A DNA stretch of 64,000 nucleotides, taken from contig NZ_QAOG01000003.1 of NCBI RefSeq assembly GCF_003050705.1, forward strand, positions 124,001 to 188,000, written 5' to 3'. Source of the stretch: Sphingomonas aurantiaca (GTDB lineage: Bacteria > Pseudomonadota > Alphaproteobacteria > Sphingomonadales > Sphingomonadaceae). Under the pieces are notes generated by a model. It was not told where the DNA came from. It worked only from the letters and a program-made list of their open reading frames with translations, and made no database searches. Below, one piece after another: positions 28,563 through 35,558 of the stretch. The position numbers and the translations under genes were made by a program. Position 1 is the stretch's first letter, and every line of letters begins with the position of its first letter.

Positions 28563-30106
28563 GCCTGCCACCCCCCGCCGAGCGCCTTGAACACGTCGAC
28601 CTGGCGATCGACGAGCAGCGCATCGGACGCGGCGAGATTGGCCTGCGCGGTGGTCAGCGCAGCCTGCGCGGTCAGCAGCGAAAGGAAGTCGGTGCGGCCG
28701 AACCGGTAGAGCGTCCCCGCCTGATCCGCGGCACGCGCGGCGCTGGACTGCGCGCGGCGCAGCGCGGCGTTGCGGTCGCCCTCGCGTGCATAGGCGGACA
28801 GCGCGGTCTCGGTCTGGCGCAGCGCCTCGAGCGTGGTCGAATCGAACTGCGCGAGCGCCTGGTCGGCACTGGCGCCCGCCTGCGCGATCTGCGCGCGGAC
28901 GACCGGTCGATTGGGGAAGCTCCAGCTGATCAGCGGCCCGAGCCCGACATGGAACGCGTTACCCGAGCCGAGCGACGACACGGGGCCGGTGAACCCTGCC
29001 GAGCCGCCCAGGCTGACCTGTGGATACAGGTTGGCGGTCGCAACGCCGATCCGCGCGGTGGCGGCGGCCAGCGTACGCTCGGCGCCGCGGATGTCGGGGC
29101 GGCGGCGGATCAGCGCGCTGCCGTCACCGATCGGCAGCGGACGGGTGAGAGCGGGCGGCCTGGCGCACGTCGCGACGTCCTTCGGATAGTCCGCGGGGGT
29201 GCGGCCCATCAGCGTGGCGAGCCGGTACAGCGCGGCGGTGCGCGTGGCGATCTGCGCGGGGATCAGCGCCTCGCTCTGGTCGACCGCGGTGCGTGCACGA
29301 GTCACGTCGAACGCGGTGCCGCGGCCGCCGCGTTGCAGGCGTTGCGTCACCCCCAGCGTCTGGCGTTGCAGCGCGAGCACGCGGTTGTTCGCGGCGAGCA
29401 CCATGTTCGCGGTGCACGCCGCGGCATAGCTGCGCGCGGTCTCGGCGGCGACGGTCACGCGGACCGTGTCGCGCGCGGCAGCGACTGCCTCGGCATCGCC
29501 TTGCGCCGCCTCGATCCCGCGGCGGATACGGCCGGAGAGGTCGAGCGGGTAGGCGAGCGTGATGCCGAGATTGTAATCGAGCGTACCGGGCAAATTGCCG
29601 CCGCTCGTATAGGGTCGGTCGAGCGACGTGCCACCGCCGAGCACGGTCGACAGCGTACGCCCCGCGGCGACCTCGGCGACGACCGCATCGGCGCGGCGCA
29701 GGTTCGCATCGGCGGCGCGCAGGTCGGTGTTGGCGGCCAGCGCTTCGGTCACGAACCCGTCGAGGCGGGGGTTGCCGTAGAGTTGCCACCAATGATCGGG
29801 GAGCGGCGTATCGACGAAGACCTTTTCGGTGCCGCTGTCGAATTTGCCCTGCGCGGCCGGCCGGTTGACGACGGCGGTGTCGGGGCGCGCATAGTTGGGG
29901 CCGGCGGTGGTGCAGGCGGCCAGGCCGAGCGCGAGGATGCTCGCGGAGAGGCCGCGGCGCGTGAGGGCGGGGGCAACCCCACCTCGTCCGTCATCCTGAC
30001 GAACGTCAGGACCCAGAGCCACGAAGGGCATCGCCCGTAACCCTGGATCCTGACTTTCGTCAGGATGACGGACTAGCAAGGGAGAGGCGGAACGCGTGCG
30101 CATCAT
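28559..30106 (-). CDS. Outer-membrane efflux lipoprotein (NodT/OprM type) with repeat-encoded N-terminus
   Basis: TolC-like channel of tripartite efflux pumps; 515 residues from ATG 30106, which overlaps the adaptor stop by 4 bp. The lipobox LGLAAC is followed by TTAGPNYARPD, WWQLYGNPRLDGFV and two OEP repeats (PADYPKDVATC, LIRRRPDIRGAERTLAAATA, SWSFPNRPVVRAQ). About 30 residues between the start and the signal peptide are coded by a class I repeat (RHPDESQDPGLRAMPFVALG). No ATG, GTG or TTG lies in frame between the repeat and the lipobox, so translation must begin inside the repeat (the Met of AMPF) or before it. Confidence 0.9.
   Translation of the reverse strand: MMRTRSASPLLVRHPDESQDPGLRAMPFVALGPDVRQDDGRGGVAPALTRRGLSASILALGLAACTTAGPNYARPDTAVVNRPAAQGKFDSGTEKVFVDTPLPDHWWQLYGNPRLDGFVTEALAANTDLRAADANLRRADAVVAEVAAGRTLSTVLGGGTSLDRPYTSGGNLPGTLDYNLGITLAYPLDLSGRIRRGIEAAQGDAEAVAAARDTVRVTVAAETARSYAAACTANMVLAANNRVLALQRQTLGVTQRLQRGGRGTAFDVTRARTAVDQSEALIPAQIATRTAALYRLATLMGRTPADYPKDVATCARPPALTRPLPIGDGSALIRRRPDIRGAERTLAAATARIGVATANLYPQVSLGGSAGFTGPVSSLGSGNAFHVGLGPLISWSFPNRPVVRAQIAQAGASADQALAQFDSTTLEALRQTETALSAYAREGDRNAALRRAQSSAARAADQAGTLYRFGRTDFLSLLTAQAALTTAQANLAASDALLVDRQVDVFKALGGGWQA
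29988..30072. repeat. Class I palindromic repeat inside the outer-membrane efflux gene
   Basis: An 85-bp unit with arms TCATCCTGACGAACGTCAGG and TGACTTTCGTCAGGATGACG. It lies in the 5' part of the lipoprotein gene, between its 4-bp-overlap start and its signal peptide, and is open in the coding frame. This is the same position as the copy at 2881 in the GH3 gene. Confidence 0.88.
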
Positions 30107-31002
30107 GCCGGCGCCCCCGGCTGGACCTTGGGCTGCACCGTGACCGTCGCCGTCCGGCCGACGATCAGCTGCGTGCCCTTGGGAACCCGCGTCAGCTTCA
30201 CGCGCACCGGGATGCGTTGCGCGAGGCGGACCCAGTTGAACGTCGGGTTCACGTTGGGCAGAAGGTTCGTCGTGTTCGTCCGCTCGCTGTCGTTGATCCC
30301 CGCGGCGATGCTGTCGACCCGACCCTGCAGCGCCTGCGGTTCACCCATCAAATGCACCAGGACCGGGTCGCCGAGATGGATGCTGCCGAGCTTGGTTTCC
30401 TCGAAATAGCCCTCGACGCGCAGCGAATCGGTGTCGACCAGCGCCATCGCCTGCGCGCCCGTCGCGATATAGTCGCCGGGGTGGAGATCGAGGTTGGTGA
30501 CGATCCCGTGCACCGTCGCGCGCACCGTCGTCCGCGCAAGGTTGAGCGCGGCGGTCGAGCGCGCGCTCTGCGCCTGCGCAAGCGCGGCGGACGCGGTGGC
30601 GACGCGCGCGACGTTCTGCTCGTGCGTTTCCTTGGCGACCAGATCGCCCAGCGCCAGGTCGCGCTGTGCCTCGCGCCGCGCCTGGAGCAGAGTCGCCCGC
30701 GCGCTCGCGATCGACGCGTCCGACTGCGCCAGCGTCAGTTCGAACCGCGGGCGATCGACGACGAACAGCACGTCACCGGGCTTCACCGCCTGGTTGTCGT
30801 GCACCGCGACGCGCGTGACGAGGCCGGCGACATCGGGGGTCACGCGGACGATATCGGCGCGGATATGCCCGTCGCGCGTCCAGGGATCGGTCTCGTACCG
30901 CTTCCACAGCCAGAGGGCGACCAGCACCGCGAGCGCGACGATCAGAATCGTGACGGCGGAACGGCCAAGCGGGGCGAGCAGCGATTTCAGGCGGGCGGTC
31001 AT
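30103..31002 (-). CDS. HlyD/AaeA-like periplasmic efflux adaptor
   Basis: Membrane-fusion protein, 299 residues. One N-terminal span (VTILIVALAVLVALWLWKRY) is followed by a biotinyl-lipoyl half (GLVTRVAVHDNQAVKPGDVLFVVD), a helical hairpin rich in Ala/Gln (about 90-165), the second lipoyl half (VHGIVTNLDLHPGDYIATG) and a beta-barrel domain. The size and TDPWTRDGHIRADIVRVTP pattern match adaptors of the AaeA type that pair with FUSC pumps. Both ends overlap the neighbouring genes by 4 bp. It probably links the FUSC and DHA2 pumps to the outer-membrane channel. Confidence 0.92.
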   Translation of the reverse strand: MTARLKSLLAPLGRSAVTILIVALAVLVALWLWKRYETDPWTRDGHIRADIVRVTPDVAGLVTRVAVHDNQAVKPGDVLFVVDRPRFELTLAQSDASIASARATLLQARREAQRDLALGDLVAKETHEQNVARVATASAALAQAQSARSTAALNLARTTVRATVHGIVTNLDLHPGDYIATGAQAMALVDTDSLRVEGYFEETKLGSIHLGDPVLVHLMGEPQALQGRVDSIAAGINDSERTNTTNLLPNVNPTFNWVRLAQRIPVRVKLTRVPKGTQLIVGRTATVTVQPKVQPGAPA

Positions 31003-31205
31003 GCAGAAGGTCCGGTCAGCAGGGCAAGCAGCCCGAGGATGAGGAAGAAGAGCGCGAGATCGACGAGCGGTCGATACGTCACCGCGCGGTAGAACCCGGC
31101 AAAGGCTAGCAGCCGGGTGGCGATCGCGGTCAGCAGCACCGCGGCGATCGCGAGCAGGAGGATGCTCGGCAGGTAGACGCCGCCGATCGAGATTTCACCG
31201 GTCAT
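30999..31205 (-). CDS. DUF1656 (AaeX-like) small membrane protein
   Basis: A 68-residue protein with two hydrophobic segments (YLPSILLLAIAAVLLTAIA and LVDLALFFLILGLLALLTG). The start GEISIGGVYLPS is typical of DUF1656. It is the usual companion between a FUSC/AaeB pump and an AaeA adaptor; its exact job is not established. Both ends overlap neighbours by 4 bp. Confidence 0.88.
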   Translation of the reverse strand: MTGEISIGGVYLPSILLLAIAAVLLTAIATRLLAFAGFYRAVTYRPLVDLALFFLILGLLALLTGPSA

Positions 31206-33244
31206 GCAGGGCGTCCATAGGCGTGGGCCGAGGGGAAGAGGTTACGCCGCAGCGAGGTGAGCGCGAGGATGCCGGTCCGGTGGCGATCGGGCGCAGAGGT
31301 TGCGAACCCGGCCATCGCGGTGTCGATCCCGGCGAGCAGCTCGTGTTCGGGCGGCGCAGGCTCGTTGGGGCGCAGCGCCCGGTAATGCGCGCCGATACCG
31401 CGCAGCACCGGCGTGATCATCGCGGCCTCGTCCGGCGTACCGTCGAGCCGGAGCTGGCGCAGCTCGCCGACCGAGACGCCGACGCGCAGGTCGGTCAGCG
31501 CATCGAGCAGCGGCTTGCCCGGATCCTCGCCCTGCAGCGCCAGGCGCGGCGCGAGCAGGCCGATCCGGTCGAGCATCCGTGCAACCCAGCCCGCGGCATC
31601 GGGTCGTCCGGGCGAGTCGCTGCGCGTCGCCAGTTCGCGCCAGCCCGCGCGGATCAGTCGCCGCGCGCTGGTATCCGCGCCGATCGTCTGGAACAGGCCG
31701 ACGGTGACGACCGCGAACAGCGTCCCGATCAACTGCGAGATGCCGCCATTAACGAAGCTGTCGAAGCCGCCGCCGAACCGGTCGTTCAGTCCGACCGTGT
31801 TGAGCCCGCCGAGCAACGCGCCCAGCGTCATCAGCAGCGTCGCCGGCCGCGCGAGGAACATGCCGCCGATCAGCATCGGTGGCGCCAGCACCGCTGCCAG
31901 CGTCACGAAATCGGTCACGCGCGGCAGGATCGCGAACGCATAGACCGCCGAGACGACGAGGCCGATGATCGTGCCGTAGAAGAATGCCATGATCGCCGGC
32001 GCAGGGTCGTCGCTGTTGCCGAACAGCGCGCAGCACACGCCCGCGATCAGCACCGCGCCGGCACCATCCGCCCAGCCCGTGCCGATCCAGAACGCGCAGC
32101 CCAGCAGGATCGTCATGATCGTGCCTGCCGCGGCCCGGAGCGCGATGCCGCGATCGCGGTGAAGCGGGCGCTTGGCGGTGCGCGCGAGCAGGCGCGCGAC
32201 GGCGGGGGTGACGGGGGAGCGCGATGGCGATCGCATCTGGTCGCGCAGATCGCGCGCGTTGCGATGCGCGTCGATCAGCTCGGCGAGCCGCGCGAGCAGG
32301 CTGAGCCGCAACGCGTCGCGCCAGATCAGGCCGTCGCCGACAGGCGGCTCCAGCGCGCGCGCGCGGGCAATCAACGCCTCCGCACTCGCGCCGCGCCGTT
32401 CGGTCTGCGGCGGGTCGCGCAGCCATTCGCGGACGTCCTCGATCAGCGCGAGCGCCTCGGGGCGGGGCGCGTCGGCGCCGCGGGTCAGCTCGACGATCCG
32501 GTCGTCGACCGCGCTGGCCAGCGGCAACAGCATCGACAGCTCGGCCTGGAGCGCACGCAGCGTCCGGACGCGCGGCAGCAACCGCGCGGTGTCGAACGGC
32601 AGATGGATGGAGAGCTGGTGCAGCTCGTTGATGTCGAGCGCCAGCCGGCGGCGGTCGCGGTCGAGCTTGGTATCGGACGCCCCGGCGAGCGAATCGCGCG
32701 ACCAGCGTTCGGCGTCCGCGAGGATCGCGTCGATCCGCCCGAGCAACACGGCGGTCACGGTCTGCGGAAAGACGAACCCGTGGATCAGGCTGCCGCACAG
32801 GATGCCGATCGTGATCTCCTGCACGCGCAACGCCGCCGTCGTGAACACCGCGCCCGGCGCCGCGACCGAGGGAAACCCGATGATGCTCGCGGTATAGCCG
32901 GCCAGCAGGAAGACATAGGCGCGCGGGGTCCGGTCGAGCAGCGAGATATAGAGGCACACGCCGAGCCATAGCGCGAGGCCGAGCGACAGGAGTTCGGGCG
33001 CGTTGACCAGGTTGGGCACCAGCACCACCGCGGCGACTGCGCCGAGCACCGTTCCCGCGACGCGGAACACCGCCTTCGACAGCACCGCACCCGCCAGCGG
33101 CTGCGCGACGATGTACGACGTCGTCACCGCCCAATAGGGCCGGGTCAGCCCGATCCGCAGCGCGATATAATAAGCCAGCATCGCCGCGATCAGGCATTTG
33201 ACGGAGAAGAGCGCTTCCTTCGCGCCGAACCGGGCAAGGATCAT
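31202..33244 (-). CDS. FUSC/AaeB-family efflux pump
   Basis: Inner-membrane transporter of the fusaric acid resistance/aromatic acid efflux family, 680 residues from ATG 33244 (4-bp overlap with the marR stop). Two groups of about six spans are separated by a cytoplasmic region: first ALFSVKCLIAAMLAYYIALR with RPYWAVTTSYIVAQPLAGAV, second AAAGTIMTILLGCAFWIGTG with FAILPRVTDF. Likely exports aromatic carboxylic acids or similar toxic weak acids with the HlyD adaptor and outer-membrane channel downstream. Confidence 0.92.
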   Translation of the reverse strand: MILARFGAKEALFSVKCLIAAMLAYYIALRIGLTRPYWAVTTSYIVAQPLAGAVLSKAVFRVAGTVLGAVAAVVLVPNLVNAPELLSLGLALWLGVCLYISLLDRTPRAYVFLLAGYTASIIGFPSVAAPGAVFTTAALRVQEITIGILCGSLIHGFVFPQTVTAVLLGRIDAILADAERWSRDSLAGASDTKLDRDRRRLALDINELHQLSIHLPFDTARLLPRVRTLRALQAELSMLLPLASAVDDRIVELTRGADAPRPEALALIEDVREWLRDPPQTERRGASAEALIARARALEPPVGDGLIWRDALRLSLLARLAELIDAHRNARDLRDQMRSPSRSPVTPAVARLLARTAKRPLHRDRGIALRAAAGTIMTILLGCAFWIGTGWADGAGAVLIAGVCCALFGNSDDPAPAIMAFFYGTIIGLVVSAVYAFAILPRVTDFVTLAAVLAPPMLIGGMFLARPATLLMTLGALLGGLNTVGLNDRFGGGFDSFVNGGISQLIGTLFAVVTVGLFQTIGADTSARRLIRAGWRELATRSDSPGRPDAAGWVARMLDRIGLLAPRLALQGEDPGKPLLDALTDLRVGVSVGELRQLRLDGTPDEAAMITPVLRGIGAHYRALRPNEPAPPEHELLAGIDTAMAGFATSAPDRHRTGILALTSLRRNLFPSAHAYGRPA

Positions 33245-33693
33245 CGTGCGCGATCCGCCACGAACCGCGCCGCGAGCTGCTGCGCGACGCGCAGCGCGAC
33301 GCCGAGATCCTCGTCGGACACACCCTCGAGCATCTCGTGCCGCAACGTGCCGAACTTCGCCTCGATCGTCGTCACCAGCGTGCGGCCATGCGCGGTGAGG
33401 CGAATGCGGCTGACGCGGGCATCCGCCGGGTCGCGGTGACGCTCGACGAGGCCGGCTGCGGTCATCTGGTCGATCGACCGGACCAGCGACGCCTGCGTCA
33501 CGTCGAGCTCGCTCGCCAGGTCGGTCTGGCGGATGTCGTCGCCCAGCCGGCTGACCTGCACCAGCGCCCACCCGATCGACGCGGACACGTTCATGTCGCT
33601 GAGCGCGCGATCCGCCGCCCGCCGCCACATCTTGGCGAGCGGCAGGAGCGTCCGCGCATAGGAGGATTCGAGCGAACGGCGGGGGGAAGTCAT
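33241..33693 (-). CDS. MarR-family regulator of the efflux operon
   Basis: A 150-residue winged-helix regulator. The DNA-binding part reads IRQTDLASELDVTQASLVRS, followed by the wing DPADARVSRIRLTAHG typical of MarR. It is the first gene of the operon and overlaps the FUSC gene by 4 bp. A perfect 20-bp palindrome lies 9 bp upstream of its ATG, so it probably represses its own operon until an aromatic or phenolic ligand binds. Confidence 0.92.
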   Translation of the reverse strand: MTSPRRSLESSYARTLLPLAKMWRRAADRALSDMNVSASIGWALVQVSRLGDDIRQTDLASELDVTQASLVRSIDQMTAAGLVERHRDPADARVSRIRLTAHGRTLVTTIEAKFGTLRHEMLEGVSDEDLGVALRVAQQLAARFVADRAR

Positions 33694-33701
33694 TAGCGTG
33701 C

Positions 33702-33721
33702 TAAGTAATGGCGTTTACTTA
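33702..33721. promoter_or_regulatory. Palindromic operator upstream of marR
   Basis: TAAGTAA, a 6-bp spacer (TGGCGT), then TTACTTA: a perfect inverted repeat 9 bp before the marR start. Size and symmetry suit a MarR dimer. No second copy was seen in 33694-34013. Confidence 0.65.
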
Positions 33722-33825
33722 TGCTGCAATGCGGAATCGGATCATGACAGAAAAGTTAGGATCGGTTCCAGCTGGGCCCGGCCATGCCGCCCGCGTGCCG
33801 TCATGAACAGTGCCGGCGCTCCCCC

Positions 33826-33977
33826 CGTCATCCTGACGAAAGTCAGGACCCAGAGCCAAGCAGCGCAGGGGCGCGTTACGCTCGCAACCGTCCGTCATCC
33901 TGACGAAAGTCAGGATCCAGAGCCAAGCAGGGCAGGGGCGCGTTACCCTGGATCCTGACTTTCGTCAGGATGACGGG
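33826..33977. repeat. Class I repeat, partial tandem duplication
   Basis: A left arm with part of the middle (33826 to about 33893) is followed directly by a complete unit (about 33894-33977). The two middles share CCAGAGCCAAGCAG and GCAGGGGCGCGTTAC almost exactly, so this is a recent local duplication rather than two insertions. Confidence 0.85.
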
Positions 33978-34013
33978 AGAAGGGAGGGTGCGGACCCCCG
34001 TCGCGAACAGGCG

Positions 34014-34811
34014 TTACTCGACCGCCAGGATCACATGGCTCGCCTTGATCAACGCGAGCGCGCGTGTGCCGATCTGCAGGTCGAGCGCGTCGGCACTCTC
34101 CTTGGTCACGGTCGCGGTCAGCGTCTTGCCGGGCGTCAGTTCCAGCGTCACCTCGCTGGCGATCGCACCATCGTCGCGGGCGATCACGGTGCCCGCGAGC
34201 GTGTTGCGCGCCGATGTGCGGAGGCCGTCGTCGCCCCGCGCGAGGATGACGAAGCTCGACTTGATCAGCGCGAGTGCGGTCGCGCCGGGGACCAGGCCGA
34301 GATCCTCCACACTGCCGCGCGTGATCGTCGCGACGATCTCGATCCCCTCGGCGACGGCCAGCGTCACCTCGGCATCGATCGTCCCCGGTGTAACCCGCGA
34401 TACCGTGCCGCGCAGGACGTTGCGTGCGCTCGTCTTCATCCCGATTCCCCATAGCAAAGGCTTCAGCGACAGCCCGTTCGACACGCTCGCCTCGATCCGC
34501 GCCATCGCGCTGGCCAGCTCGGCTTCGGCCACCGCATAGCCGTCGAGCACCGCGATGCCGGCGTCGGTGATCGGGCTCGCGCCACCGTCCTTGCCGCCCG
34601 CCGCGGGCAGCACGAGCGGGCGGTCGAACAGGTTGTTCATCACCTGCACCGCGTCCCATGCCGCCTTGTAGCTGAGCCCGACGACCCTGGCCGCAGCGCT
34701 GATCGAGCCGCTCGCCCGGATCGCACGGAGCAGCGCGATCCGCTCGGCACCGACTCGACCGGTCTGGTCCTTGGCGAGCATGATCGTGGCGTGAAGGGCG
34801 GGGTCCGTCAT
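34014..34811 (-). CDS. ModE-like molybdate-responsive regulator
   Basis: A 265-residue protein from ATG 34811 (GAGG about 9 nt upstream). The N-terminal LysR-like winged helix reads ISAAARVVGLSYKAAWDAVQ, as in ModE. Two TOBE/Mop molybdate-binding repeats follow, SARNVLRGTVSRVTPGTIDA and SARNTLAGTVIARDDGAIAS. ModE binds molybdate and controls uptake and molybdoenzyme genes. No modABC or molybdoenzyme gene is in the window, so its targets lie elsewhere. Confidence 0.9.
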   Translation of the reverse strand: MTDPALHATIMLAKDQTGRVGAERIALLRAIRASGSISAAARVVGLSYKAAWDAVQVMNNLFDRPLVLPAAGGKDGGASPITDAGIAVLDGYAVAEAELASAMARIEASVSNGLSLKPLLWGIGMKTSARNVLRGTVSRVTPGTIDAEVTLAVAEGIEIVATITRGSVEDLGLVPGATALALIKSSFVILARGDDGLRTSARNTLAGTVIARDDGAIASEVTLELTPGKTLTATVTKESADALDLQIGTRALALIKASHVILAVE

Positions 34812-34879
34812 GGCCGCCCTCATACGCATTGGAAGATGTGGACGCTAAGCCCGATCATACGCGGGTCGCCGGGGCCAGC

Positions 34880-35542
34880 TCAGTCGAGAAGCGCGACGAT
34901 CTCCGCGGCGATCTCGGCGGGCAGGCGCGATGCGCCGTCGCTCACCGTCGACACGGTCGCCCACTGCCCGAGCAACCCTGCCTTTGCCATCGCCGCATAA
35001 TTGGTCCGGACTCGGTCCTGCAGCCCGGTATCCGCCTCATACGCATCGAACGCATCGTCGGTGTACGATCGTTTGCGCTTCTTCAGGATCAGCCCGCGCG
35101 CGATCGCGGCGGGGGTGTCGAGATAGACGGACAGGTCCGGCCTGGGCAGCGCGAACGACCCGGTCTCCAGGTCGGCGATCCACGCCATCATCGCGTCGGC
35201 TTCGTCGGCCGCGACCTGCGCCGCCTGATACGCCATGTTCGACGCGATGTAGCGATCGAACACCACGACATCGTTCGCCGCCATCGTCGCGAGCAGGTGA
35301 TCGCGCGATTCCATCCGGTCGAGCGCGTACAGCACCGCCGCCGCCCTGGGCGACGTGCCGCGCGGCAGCGTGCCCGCCAGCATCGCGCCGAGCGCCCAGC
35401 CGCCGACCGTCTCGGTATAGCGTGGGAACGACACGACCTCGGCGGTGCGGCCGGTGGCACGCAGCTGCTCGACCACCAGCGCCGAGGCGGTGGCCTTGCC
35501 CGCGCCGTCGGCGCCTTCGATTGCCAGGAGAAAGCTCATCAT
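34880..35542 (-). CDS. Thymidylate-kinase-like nucleoside monophosphate kinase
   Basis: A 220-residue P-loop kinase that would phosphorylate dTMP to dTDP. The P-loop is EGADGAGKAT, with Ala where GK[ST] is usual. Other features: FPRYTET, a DR[YF] motif in VVFDRYIASNMAYQ, and a basic lid KKRKRSYTDDAFDAYE. The FPRYTET pattern and lid are unlike the standard bacterial Tmk (which has TREPGG), so it may be a second, divergent enzyme. It starts 16 bp after the mprF stop and has AGGGC before the ATG. Confidence 0.75.
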   Translation of the reverse strand: MMSFLLAIEGADGAGKATASALVVEQLRATGRTAEVVSFPRYTETVGGWALGAMLAGTLPRGTSPRAAAVLYALDRMESRDHLLATMAANDVVVFDRYIASNMAYQAAQVAADEADAMMAWIADLETGSFALPRPDLSVYLDTPAAIARGLILKKRKRSYTDDAFDAYEADTGLQDRVRTNYAAMAKAGLLGQWATVSTVSDGASRLPAEIAAEIVALLD

Positions 35543-35558
35543 GCTGCCCTAGCAAGCC

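Larger units (their letters stand above)
33694..34013. other. Gap between marR and the ModE-like gene
   Basis: A 320-bp stretch with no gene. It holds the marR operator at its left end, about 100 bp of unassigned AT-richer sequence that should carry the efflux promoter, and a double class I repeat from 33826 to 33977. Confidence 0.7.

Noticed and set aside
33826..33977. CRISPR-like repeat pair
   Set aside because: Only two imperfect units with hairpin arms and no equal-length spacers or cas genes; it is a duplicated class I element.
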